Positions 24,966-32,790 are shown, counted from the stretch's first letter. The stretch: 64,000 nt of DNA from Mogibacterium sp. (GCA_016775335.1 JAEUGJ010000030.1:87393-151392); one strand, 5' to 3'. Notes: generated from the sequence alone by a model not told the origin. Numbers and translations: made by a program.

Positions 24966-26441
24966 TTATTTTTCCAGAACTTCCGGTGTTTCGGCTGCTG
25001 CGGTTTCGGCAGGAGCTTCTTCGCTCTCGATTTCCTCGATGAGCTTTTCTTCCGCTGCCTTGCGGGCATCGATTTCCGCCTGCATCTGCGGAAGCTGCTT
25101 CTCCAGCTTGGACAGGCGATAGAATGCGAACACCAGAATGATGAAGATTATCAGCGGAATGGTAACGATTTCCGCAAAGAACAGGTTCTGAATCGCCTGG
25201 CTCTGTTCCGTAGCGGATGCCTGATAGTGGAATGCGGTGAGCAGGGAGCTTGCCAGGATTCCACCGCCGGCCAATCCGGCTTTCTGTGCAAAGGTAAAGA
25301 TGGACATAATGGTTCCGCCGTTGTCCACGCCGCTCTTCCACTCGCCGTAGGTCATGGAGTCCAGTGCACACTGGTAGATCATCTGTGCGAACAGACCTAC
25401 ACCGATGCCTTCACAGCCCCAGCAGAAGAACAGGATTGGCAGGCTGGCATCGTGGGTGATGAAACGGAGCCCGAAGCTGATCACCAGTGCAACGCTGGAG
25501 ATGGAGCAGGACATGGCATTTCCGAATTTTTTGCCCATGTATCCCATTCCCACGATGGCGATAAAGCTGATGACCGACGACATGGTGGAATATACACCCA
25601 TCAGGTTGGTGTTGTGCAAGTTATACTGCAGGTAGTATACCATGGATGCACCGTTCAGCGCGTTGTAGATCATGAACATGATGTTTACCAAGCATACGAA
25701 CAGGGCGTATTTGTTGGTAACCAGTGCTTTCAGGATGGCGCCCACGCTCTGCTTTTCCGCCTCTTCCTTAATTCTCTCGTCTTGGCTGTTCTTGTCCAGC
25801 TTATAGGAAGGTTCTTCAAATCCCTTGCTGGCTGCGTATACGGTGAGGAAAGAAGTCGCATAGATTACGCCGCAGATGATGGCGAAGATGAAGAATCCCT
25901 TGGTCTGGTCTCCGCCGCCGATCAGCTTTACGAACGGCAGTGCGGTTGCGGTGACCAGTACGCTGGCGATGGTATTTCCGTATCCTCTCCACTGGCCCAG
26001 TTTCACTCGCTCTTCCTTATCCGTTGTAATTCTCGCCAGCAATGTGTTGAACGGTACGTTGGTAGCGGTCTGTGCCATGCCCTGGAACAGGTAGGTGATG
26101 GCAACAAAGATGATCAGATAACTCTGCTTCAGGTGCGGAGCCCAATAGCTGAGCGCCACGCAGATACCGGCCGGAACGGACAGGTATTTCAGCCATGCAC
26201 GACATTTTCCTTCTTTTGAAACGGTCTTATCCAGGATGACGCCCATCATCGGGTCGTTAATGGCATCCCATACCTTTGCGATTACCATGATAACGGTAGC
26301 CGCCGCTGCCGGAATCTTTGCCACATCGGTGTAGAACCAGAGAAGGAAGAATGCGTTCAGAATATTCAATGTGCTCTTTCCGAAGTCTCCATAGGCCATG
26401 GCAAACTTAATTCGAATCGGTAATTTTTGACTCTTTTCCAT
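24966..26441 (-). CDS. GPH-family (MelB-like) MFS transporter
   Basis: Membrane protein of 491 residues with twelve predicted helices. Motifs of glycoside-pentoside-hexuronide symporters: MAYGDFGKSTLN, FFLLWFYTDV, KVWDAINDPMMGVILDK, QGMAQTATNVPFNTLLARIT and QMIYQCALDSMTYGEWKSG. The C-terminus is an acidic Ala/Glu tail. GPH members import sugars with cations, but this gene sits among peptidase genes, so a peptide or amino-acid derivative is possible (inference from neighbours only). Start 26441 follows GAGGG; the longer frame upstream lacks a ribosome site. Confidence 0.85.
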   Translation of the reverse strand: MEKSQKLPIRIKFAMAYGDFGKSTLNILNAFFLLWFYTDVAKIPAAAATVIMVIAKVWDAINDPMMGVILDKTVSKEGKCRAWLKYLSVPAGICVALSYWAPHLKQSYLIIFVAITYLFQGMAQTATNVPFNTLLARITTDKEERVKLGQWRGYGNTIASVLVTATALPFVKLIGGGDQTKGFFIFAIICGVIYATSFLTVYAASKGFEEPSYKLDKNSQDERIKEEAEKQSVGAILKALVTNKYALFVCLVNIMFMIYNALNGASMVYYLQYNLHNTNLMGVYSTMSSVISFIAIVGMGYMGKKFGNAMSCSISSVALVISFGLRFITHDASLPILFFCWGCEGIGVGLFAQMIYQCALDSMTYGEWKSGVDNGGTIMSIFTFAQKAGLAGGGILASSLLTAFHYQASATEQSQAIQNLFFAEIVTIPLIIFIILVFAFYRLSKLEKQLPQMQAEIDARKAAEEKLIEEIESEEAPAETAAAETPEVLEK

Positions 26442-26602
26442 ATTTTTACCCTCGTGAAATATGTTTTCTATAACACATTTCAATTTAACAACAAATTTAA
26501 CATATAGTTTTTGTTAGTCGAACTGAATTGTTGCGTTCATTTTATATAATTTGCAATATGTTGTCAATCTTTTTCGCAAATTTTGTAATATTTAATTTTT
26601 TG

Positions 26603-26631
26603 TTGCAAAATCCGTATTCATGTGATAATAT
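26603..26631 (+). promoter_or_regulatory. Promoter of the M42 peptidase gene
   Basis: TTGCAA (26603-26608), 17-nt spacer, TAATAT (26626-26631). Just after it lies TTGAACTGAAT (26640-26650); a near copy, TCGAACTGAAT, lies at 26518-26528 on the other side of the region. These may be operator half-sites for a local regulator. Confidence 0.65.
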
Positions 26632-26686
26632 TCAGACAGTTGAACTGAATCACCTGCATTTTTGAACGTGAAAGGGGTTTCAAAAA

Positions 26687-27703
26687 ATGAAATTATTAGA
26701 AGAACTGACACAGGCCTGGGGCGTCTCCGGAAGAGAAAAGAACGTTCGGGCCATCATCCGGAGAGAAATCCGGGATTATGTGGATGAATGTTATACCGAT
26801 GCCATGGGAAATCTGATTGCCTATAAGAAAGGTACGGATTCGGAAAACAGCAAAAAGATTATGTACACCGCCCACATGGACGAAATCGGTTTCCAGGTTA
26901 CTCATATTGAAGGCGACGGAAGAATCAAGGTCTACAGTGTGGGCTGGACTTGGACCAGCTCCATCTACAACGATAAGGTTATTTTCCAGAACGGTGTCAT
27001 CGGCGTCGTAGGCTGCGACGGTCCGGTGGAAGAAGCCCACAACAAAGCGCAGGCTCTCTACATCGACATCGGCTGCACCAGCAAGGAAGAAACCATGAAG
27101 TACGTACAGCCGGGAGATTATTGCGGATTTATCGGTAAGTATTACGAGCTGCAGAACGACCGCATCAGCGCCAAATCCCTGGATGACCGGGTGGCTTGCT
27201 ACGTGCTGATCGAAGCCATCAAGAAGAATCAGGGACAGTATCCGAACGACATCTACTATGTATTCACCGTTCAGGAAGAAGTGGGCTGCCGCGGTTCCGT
27301 GGTTGCCGCAGAGCGAATCAAGCCGGAAATCGGTGTCTCCGTGGACGTTACGCCGGATCACTACTATCCTTGCGATCTGAAGGGCTGCAACGAAGTGGGC
27401 AAAGGCGTAGGGGTTACCTTCGGAAACCCATCCGCAATGCTGGATGAATATCTGGTGGACGAAATGGTGAAAACCTGCGAAGAGAATGAAATCGACTATC
27501 AGCGGGATGTCATGGACCGAGGCGGCACGGATGCTTCCAGCATGAATCAGGCTTACTACGGAACCCGCGTAGCCGGAATTTCCATCGTGGACCGTTACCC
27601 GCACAGCCAGAGCTCCGTCATCTCCAAGCACGATGTGGAATGCGCAATTGAGCTGGTGGACAAATACTCCGCACGGGAATTCATCTTCGAAGAGGAATGG
27701 TAG
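26687..27703 (+). CDS. M42 family metallo-aminopeptidase
   Basis: Aminopeptidase of 338 residues, the usual M42 length; members form dodecameric tetrahedral shells that trim peptides. Dinuclear metal site: AHMDEIGF, KSLDDRVACY, TVQEEVGCRGS and a DVT motif. The fifth ligand region reads DRYPHSQSSVISKHDVE, slightly different from the common HSP...D form. AAAGGGG lies upstream of ATG. It precedes the PepT-like gene by 36 bp on the same strand and is probably co-transcribed with it. Confidence 0.93.
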   Translation: MKLLEELTQAWGVSGREKNVRAIIRREIRDYVDECYTDAMGNLIAYKKGTDSENSKKIMYTAHMDEIGFQVTHIEGDGRIKVYSVGWTWTSSIYNDKVIFQNGVIGVVGCDGPVEEAHNKAQALYIDIGCTSKEETMKYVQPGDYCGFIGKYYELQNDRISAKSLDDRVACYVLIEAIKKNQGQYPNDIYYVFTVQEEVGCRGSVVAAERIKPEIGVSVDVTPDHYYPCDLKGCNEVGKGVGVTFGNPSAMLDEYLVDEMVKTCEENEIDYQRDVMDRGGTDASSMNQAYYGTRVAGISIVDRYPHSQSSVISKHDVECAIELVDKYSAREFIFEEEW

Positions 27704-27739
27704 AAATAAAGAAAAATACACATTGAAAGGAAGTTACCG

Positions 27740-28951
27740 ATGAAAGGAATGGAACGATTCTTTCGCTACATCGGCATCCTGACGCCCAGTGATGAAAATT
27801 CCAAAGATCATCCTTCAAGTGCCTGCGAGTTCAATCTTGCCCATGAATTGGTCAAGGAGCTGCAGGCACTTGGCGTATCCGATGCTTTTGTAGATGAAAA
27901 CTGTTACGTATACGGACACATTCCCCCAACGCCGGGGAAGGAGGATGTGCCGGCAATCGGACTGATTGCTCACATGAATACGGTATCGGATTTCTGCGAT
28001 GCCGCACCGAACCCTCAGATTATTGAAAACTACGACGGAAAGGATGTCCCGCTGAGAACGAGCGGCCGAGTGCTTCGCGTGGCCGACTTCCCTCATCTTT
28101 CTCAGCTCAAGGGCCGCACCCTGATTACCACCGACGGCACCACCATTCTGGGCTCCGACGATAAATCCGGAATCGCCGAAATCATGACCGCCGTAGAGCA
28201 GCTTGCCGGAATGCCCCACGGACCGGTGTCCGTTGCTTTTACGCCGGATGAAGAAATCGGCCGCGGTACCGATGATTTTCGGACGGAGGTGTTCGGGGCG
28301 AAATATGCTTTTACCCTGGACGGTGAGGCAGAAGGTGAAGTGCAGTACGAAAGCTTCAACGCCGCCGGGGCGGAAGTCTCCTTCCGAGGCAACAACGTAC
28401 ATCCCGGCTCCGCGAAGAACGTGATGGTAAACGCCGCTTTGGTGGCCATGGAATTCAACGAGATGCTGAATTCCGCTCAGCGCCCGGAATACACGGAGAA
28501 TTACCAGGGCTTCGTCCACCTTACCGGCATGACCGGTTCCGTGGCGGAAGCCCGGCTCAAGTACATCCTTCGGGACCACGACCGGAACATGCTCGCGGCC
28601 ATGAAGGCCGGGATGGAGCTGGCGGCCCAGCGGCTGAACGAAAAGTATGGTGCGGGGACGGTGAAACTTACCATTCAGGATCAGTACCAAAACATGGCGG
28701 AAATCCTGGAAGACTATCCGGAGGTCATGGACGTGGCGCGAAAGGCCTGCCGGAACTGCGGCGTTTCGCCGATTTCCGTTCCCATTCGGGGGGCAACGGA
28801 CGGAGCCATTCTCAGCTTCCGAGGGCTCCCTTGCCCGAACCTGGGAACCGGCGGCTATGCTTTCCACGGACCGTATGAGCACCTCACCGTGGAAGGAATG
28901 GATAAAATGATAGAAATCGTGCTGGAAATCCTGCGGATTTTCGCAGAATAG
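27740..28951 (+). CDS. pepT: Peptidase T-like protein with altered HxD motif
   Basis: M20B tripeptidase homologue of 403 residues, full length. PepT removes the N-terminal residue of tripeptides. Conserved blocks: TLITTDGTTILGSDDKSGIA (bridging Asp), VAFTPDEEIGRGTDDF (catalytic and ligand Glu), FTLDGEAEGE (ligand Asp), GNNVHPGSAKNVMVNA, and GYAFHGPYEHLTVEGM (last ligand His). The first motif, normally His-x-Asp-Thr, reads AHMNTV, with codon AAT at the Asp position, so a residue thought to orient the metal histidine is Asn. It may be weakly active or altered. AAAGGAAG precedes ATG. Confidence 0.9.
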   Translation: MKGMERFFRYIGILTPSDENSKDHPSSACEFNLAHELVKELQALGVSDAFVDENCYVYGHIPPTPGKEDVPAIGLIAHMNTVSDFCDAAPNPQIIENYDGKDVPLRTSGRVLRVADFPHLSQLKGRTLITTDGTTILGSDDKSGIAEIMTAVEQLAGMPHGPVSVAFTPDEEIGRGTDDFRTEVFGAKYAFTLDGEAEGEVQYESFNAAGAEVSFRGNNVHPGSAKNVMVNAALVAMEFNEMLNSAQRPEYTENYQGFVHLTGMTGSVAEARLKYILRDHDRNMLAAMKAGMELAAQRLNEKYGAGTVKLTIQDQYQNMAEILEDYPEVMDVARKACRNCGVSPISVPIRGATDGAILSFRGLPCPNLGTGGYAFHGPYEHLTVEGMDKMIEIVLEILRIFAE

Positions 28952-28994
28952 GAAAAGGCGGCCGGGCCGGCTCTTCTGCTTTTCCCGGCCCGGG

Positions 28995-29339
28995 GTTTGC
29001 GTACGAAAACCGAATTCATTGGCTTTGTGGGAAGGCGTACGCAAACGGCGCCGGCGGCCGGGCCGGCTTTTCTTCTTTTCACGGCCCGGAGTTTGCGTAC
29101 GAAAACCGAATTCATTGGCTTTCCGGGCAGGCGTACGCAAACTTCGCCGGCGGCCGGGCCGGCTTTTTTCTTTTTCCCGGCCCGGGGTTTGCGTACGAAA
29201 ACCGAATTCATTGGCTTTGCGGGCAGGCGTACGCAAACGGTGCCGGCGGCCGGGCCGGCTTTTTTCTTTTTCCCGGCCCGGCCGGCCTCTTTGCTCCCCC
29301 CTGCCCGCAAAGCCTTATTCCTTCGTTTCGGGGAGCAAA
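28995..29339. repeat. Stem-loop repeat array, type C (three units) plus one type B unit
   Basis: Three type C units: stem GTTTGCGTACG/CGTACGCAAAC at 28995-29005/29036-29046, 29091-29101/29132-29142 and 29187-29197/29228-29238, each with a 30-nt loop and a 96-bp period. A fourth unit (29290-29299/29330-29339) has the type B stem and a 30-nt loop. Type C cores read ACCGAATTCATTGGCTTTGC on the plus strand; the type B unit reads ACGAAGGAATAAGGCTTTGC on the minus strand. Linkers carry a second hairpin CCGGGCCGG/CCGGCCCGG around a T-rich tract. The 96-bp period keeps several frames open, which explains spurious ORFs. It fills a 445-bp convergent gap. Confidence 0.92.
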
Positions 29340-29341
29340 AA

Positions 29342-29370
29342 CCCTGCAGCGGTTCCGAACCGCTGCAGGG
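29342..29370. terminator. Bidirectional terminator before the ABC-F gene
   Basis: CCCTGCAGCGGTT (29342-29354) pairs with AACCGCTGCAGGG (29358-29370); A5 and T4 flank it. Confidence 0.9.
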
Positions 29371-29396
29371 TTTTCTCTACTATATCCTTATATCCT

Positions 29397-30986
29397 CTAT
29401 GCCTGCATCTCCACATACTCGTCGTAGGTGCACAGCTTATCCGTGAGGTGTCCTTCCCCATCGATTTCCATAATTCGGTTCGCAACCGTGCTGATGAACT
29501 CATGGTCATGGGATGCAAAGATGATATTTCCCTTGAACGCCTTCAAGCCATCGTTCACGGCAGTGATGGATTCCAGATCCAGGTGGTTGGTCGGTTGATC
29601 CAGCACCAGGAAATTGGATCCGAAGAGCATCATCCGGGACAGCATGCACCGCACCTTCTCTCCTCCGGAGAGTACTTTTACCTGCTTGTACACATCATCC
29701 CCAGAGAACAGCATTTTGCCCAGGAAGCTCCGCATAAATGTCTCGGTGGTCTCGGAGGTGTACTGCCCCAGCCAGTCGATCATATTCAGCTCGCAGTCGT
29801 TGAAGAACTCCGAGTTGTCCATCGGGAAGTAGGACTTCGTGATGGTTACCCCCCATTTGAAGGAACCTTCGTCCGGCTCCATCTCGCCCATGAGAATCTT
29901 GAACAGGGTGGTGTTGGCAATTTCGTTCTCGCCGACGAAAGCGATTTTGTCCTCCCGGCCCACCATGAAGGATACGTTATCCAATACTTTTACGCCGTCG
30001 ATGGTCTTGCTGATTCCGTCCACCGTCAGGATGTCTTTGCCCGCTTCTCGGTCCATGGTAAAACCAACAAACGGATACCGTCTGGAGGATGCCGGCATTT
30101 CCTCTACGGACAGCTTGTCCAGCAGCTTCCGGCGGGAAGTGGCCTGCTTGGATTTGGACTTGTTGGCGGAGAACCGCTGAATAAAAGTCTGCAGCTCTTT
30201 GGTTTTATCTTCGTTCTTCTTGTTCTGATCCCGAATCATCTTCTGAACCATCTGGCTGGATTCGTACCAGAACTCGTAGTTGCCCACATACATTTTGATT
30301 TTGCCGTAGTCCACGTCCACGATGTTGGTGCAGACCGTGTTCAGGAAGTGACGGTCGTGGGATACCACGATGACCGTACCCTCATAATCCAGCAGGAAGT
30401 CCTCCAACCAGTTGATGGCCTTGATGTCCAGGTGGTTGGTCGGCTCGTCCAGGAGGATGATGTCCGGATTGCCGAACAGTGCCTGCGCCAGGAGAACCTT
30501 CACCTTTTCCTTACCGGTGAGCGTGCTCATCTGAGAATAGAGAATGTCGTTGGACAGTCCCAGTCCCTGAATCAGGCGGCTCACATTGGACTCCGCTTCC
30601 CAGCCGTCCATCTCGGCGAACTCCCCTTCCAGCTCCGCCGCACGGATTCCGTCCTCATCGGAGAAATCCGGCTTCATGTACAGGGCATCCTTTTCCTTCA
30701 TTACGTCATAAAGGTGCTTGTTTCCCATAATTACGGTGTCCAGAACGGTGTATTCGTCGTAGGCGAAGTGGTCCTGCTTCAGCACCGACATTCTGGCGCC
30801 CTTCTTGATGGCCACATCTCCGGTGGTCGGTTCCAGATTTCCGGAGAGGACTCTCAGGAAGGTGGATTTGCCCGCACCGTTGGCGCCAATGACGCCGTAG
30901 CAATTTCCCGGTGTGAATTTCAGGTTAACATCCTTGAACAGCGGCTGTCCGCTGAAATTCACGCTTACATTTATTACGTCTAGCAT
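29397..30986 (-). CDS. ABC-F family ATPase, YbiT-like branch
   Basis: Translation-associated ATPase of 529 residues with two domains. Domain 1: Walker A GANGAGKST, Walker B LLDEPTNHLD, switch VSHDRHFL; its signature is degenerate (STLTGKEKV). Linker (about 245-305) is Lys-rich with KSKSKQATSRRKLLDKL. Domain 2: Walker A is GENEIANTTL without the Gly-Lys pair, signature LSGGEKV, LVLDQPTNHLD, SHDHEF. I recall the same deviations in other clostridial YbiT-like proteins, so they are probably normal for this branch. Start 30986 follows AAAGGA. It has a promoter and a hairpin-bearing leader. Confidence 0.93.
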   Translation of the reverse strand: MLDVINVSVNFSGQPLFKDVNLKFTPGNCYGVIGANGAGKSTFLRVLSGNLEPTTGDVAIKKGARMSVLKQDHFAYDEYTVLDTVIMGNKHLYDVMKEKDALYMKPDFSDEDGIRAAELEGEFAEMDGWEAESNVSRLIQGLGLSNDILYSQMSTLTGKEKVKVLLAQALFGNPDIILLDEPTNHLDIKAINWLEDFLLDYEGTVIVVSHDRHFLNTVCTNIVDVDYGKIKMYVGNYEFWYESSQMVQKMIRDQNKKNEDKTKELQTFIQRFSANKSKSKQATSRRKLLDKLSVEEMPASSRRYPFVGFTMDREAGKDILTVDGISKTIDGVKVLDNVSFMVGREDKIAFVGENEIANTTLFKILMGEMEPDEGSFKWGVTITKSYFPMDNSEFFNDCELNMIDWLGQYTSETTETFMRSFLGKMLFSGDDVYKQVKVLSGGEKVRCMLSRMMLFGSNFLVLDQPTNHLDLESITAVNDGLKAFKGNIIFASHDHEFISTVANRIMEIDGEGHLTDKLCTYDEYVEMQA

Positions 30987-31022
30987 GTGTGTTCCTTTCT
31001 CTCGTGAATGCAAACATATGAA

Positions 31023-31053
31023 AAGCGTTGCAAATAGAACATTCACAACGCTT
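31023..31053 (-). promoter_or_regulatory. Leader hairpin of the ABC-F gene (possible attenuator)
   Basis: Minus-strand AAGCGTTG (31046-31053) and CAACGCTT (31023-31030) enclose 15 nt and are followed by a short T-run (TTTTC) 35 nt before the start codon. It could be a weak terminator controlled by ribosome movement, as in some ABC-F resistance genes; that is inference. Confidence 0.5.
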
Positions 31054-31074
31054 CAACTTACATAGTACTGATTG

Positions 31075-31103
31075 ATTTTACCATAAAAGCAGTATTCATG
31101 CAA
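31075..31103 (-). promoter_or_regulatory. Promoter of the ABC-F gene
   Basis: Minus-strand TTGCAT (31098-31103), 17-nt spacer, TAAAAT (31075-31080) with an extended TGG before it. Confidence 0.65.
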
Positions 31104-31141
31104 TCGCCAAATCCGGGTTATCCGGATTCAACCAGAATGAA

Positions 31142-31608
31142 TCAAGAAGTCTTTCTATCTGTTATCGAAGAACAACTCAATTTCTTTAAGATAACAGATA
31201 AGTAATTTAACTCATCATCCGCATCATCTTCACTGCCGGAAGTTATTCCTTCATACAACATATGTAATTTCTGAAATGTTTCTTCATCGTAGCAATTTCC
31301 GAACTCCGTTTTTGCATACTCGCCATAATCCAAAACCACTGCGAAAAATACCGCGTCTTTTTTTGAAACGATTCTCTTTCCCGATTTCCGCATACTCGAT
31401 TCGCATTCTTCGAAGTACTTCCATGAGTTTCCAACTGAGTTTTTTTCCTCATCATTTGTCTGGCATTCTTCGCGATATGCACGCACCCAGTTGGAAATCG
31501 TGGCTCTGGATACACTATATTCAAAGGCTAGACTCTGAAGTGTTCGTCCTTCTTGGATATGTGCACGGACAACGTTTTTCTGGTTTTTTCGTTGGTGAGT
31601 TTGGTCAT
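31142..31608 (-). pseudogene. Remnant of an IS3-type transposase orfA (frameshifted)
   Basis: The canonical start MTKLTNEKTRK reads from ATG at 31608, but the helix-turn-helix part (NVVRAHIQEGRTLQSLAFEY then SVSRATISNWVRAY) is in another frame, so one frameshift lies in the A-rich stretch near 31575-31595. The usual orfA ending (AAAFFAKE-like) is only echoed by KKDAVFFAVVLD, and the remaining 60 residues are unrelated and acidic. No orfB follows. The uninterrupted alternative frame from 31624 would give 160 residues and might still make a DNA-binding protein. TATAAT-like sequence near 31632 matches an IS promoter. Confidence 0.6.
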
Positions 31609-31644
31609 AACATTCCTTTTCCATAAGATTATATCTTATTAGGC

Positions 31645-31675
31645 GGTGGTGTTACAAATTCAGTGTACCACTACA
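31645..31675. repeat. Direct repeat copy 1 (IS3-end-like)
   Basis: Contains TGGTGTTACAAATTCAGT then G and TACCACTACA; matches the copy at 32797-32827 with one substitution. It lies just upstream of the orfA remnant, where the end of an IS would be expected. Confidence 0.75.
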
Positions 31676-31828
31676 AATCGACATAACAGCTGAAATATCG
31701 AAGTAATAGTCAAAAACTCTGAAGATAGGTTCAAAGCACCGATAATAAATCATTGACTTTTTGTTGAATGGAAGATAAGATAAAATTGGTTTTTTTAATT
31801 TTTTTAAATTTAAACTAAGGAGGCAAAA

Positions 31829-32641
31829 ATTACGAGGATTCTAATTCTATGCTTAGGATTGGCACTCTTAAATCCAACACTTACACCATCGAGTATTAGC
31901 ACATTTGATGATCAACAACCTTTAAGGTGCAATGATGATGTGACATGCTATGAAGCAGTAAATTCACTAGATGTTGATGAAGACGAGCAGATCGAAATTC
32001 TTTCAGATATGTATGAGGACATTCCAGACAAAGAATTGGCTGAATTCGAAGAAATGGAAGTAGAGGATGTTAAGGATGAAATTGATAGCTTTGAAGATAA
32101 GTATGAAATAGGCGAACCATTTTCGGAAGAAGATCAGGCGTTGCTCTTATATGCATACAATGAGTATGGTGGGGCAGAATTAGACTCTGGGAACTACGAA
32201 GGGAACGATTCGGACATTCCTTTAGAGAATGTTTCATATGCTTGGCGTACTTATTCAATTGGATCAAATAAGTCAAAATTAGGTGTAAAAACAACATATA
32301 GCGGTAAATTGAAAACCTATGTGACTGCTTCTGGAGGAAAATACTATACAGATGTGAAAGTGAATGTAAAGAGCGGGAAATCAAAAATTAAATCTCTAAA
32401 ATGGAAAACTTATCATTCTGCCTATGGTTTGTTAGGAACTAATGGTTCTTCACCAAGCTTGGGCATTGTGTATAATGGATCTGTTTCAAGTAGTAAATAC
32501 AAATCAACTTTCTCTTTTGAAAATACAAAGAACTATACTTCAGCTCTTCCGGTATATGTAAAAACTTGGGGTAAAGTTTTTGTAAAAACTAATAAGGGCG
32601 AGTATAATTATGGTACTTCCGTTAAATCTTCATGGGAGTAA
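31829..32641 (+). CDS. Secreted protein with acidic pro-region and basic C-terminus; apparent ATT start
   Basis: Reading from 31829 gives 270 residues: a signal peptide (TRILILCLGLALLNP after the initiator), an acidic region of about 110 residues rich in Asp/Glu (DVDEDEQIEILSDMYED, EMEVEDVKDEIDSFEDKYE), then a basic Lys/Ser/Thr/Tyr-rich region of about 135 residues (KSKLGVKTTYSGKLKTYV, VKSGKSKIKSLKWKTYH). AAGGAGG (31817-31823) lies 5 nt before ATT at 31829. No ATG or GTG in this frame has a ribosome site; TTG at 31859 would delete most of the signal peptide. AT-rich and clearly foreign in composition. Family unknown; a proprotein or toxin-like secreted factor is a guess. Confidence 0.65.
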   Translation: MTRILILCLGLALLNPTLTPSSISTFDDQQPLRCNDDVTCYEAVNSLDVDEDEQIEILSDMYEDIPDKELAEFEEMEVEDVKDEIDSFEDKYEIGEPFSEEDQALLLYAYNEYGGAELDSGNYEGNDSDIPLENVSYAWRTYSIGSNKSKLGVKTTYSGKLKTYVTASGGKYYTDVKVNVKSGKSKIKSLKWKTYHSAYGLLGTNGSSPSLGIVYNGSVSSSKYKSTFSFENTKNYTSALPVYVKTWGKVFVKTNKGEYNYGTSVKSSWE

Positions 32642-32656
32642 GTTGAGGAGGTAAAA

Positions 32657-32767
32657 ATGACCAATACACTTATACTTTGTTGTGTTATTATAGGGCTTAT
32701 TGCATTAACAATAGGTATTGTTACACTTATTGTAAAATTGTGTACTAGGCGGAGTAATAGAAAATAA
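32657..32767 (+). CDS. 36-residue single-span membrane peptide
   Basis: Small gene 15 bp after the secreted-protein gene. GAGGAGG lies 6 nt before ATG. The product starts MTNTLILCCVIIGLIALTIG, continues hydrophobic, and ends in a basic tail (KLCTRRSNRK), so one membrane helix with a cytoplasmic or surface basic end. The strong ribosome site and tight spacing indicate a real co-transcribed gene. It could be an immunity peptide, a chaperone for the secreted protein, or a small toxin; none is shown. Confidence 0.65.
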   Translation: MTNTLILCCVIIGLIALTIGIVTLIVKLCTRRSNRK

Positions 32768-32790
32768 TCGTAAATTAAAATAACAAGTTG

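Noticed and set aside
28855..29310. Repeat-protein ORFs through the type C array
   Set aside because: The 96-bp period keeps several frames open on both strands, which yields artificial repeat proteins; no start signals support any of them.
29397..30986. Degenerate Walker A and signature motifs as signs of an inactive ABC-F protein
   Set aside because: I recall the same deviations in other clostridial YbiT-like proteins, so they are probably normal for this branch.
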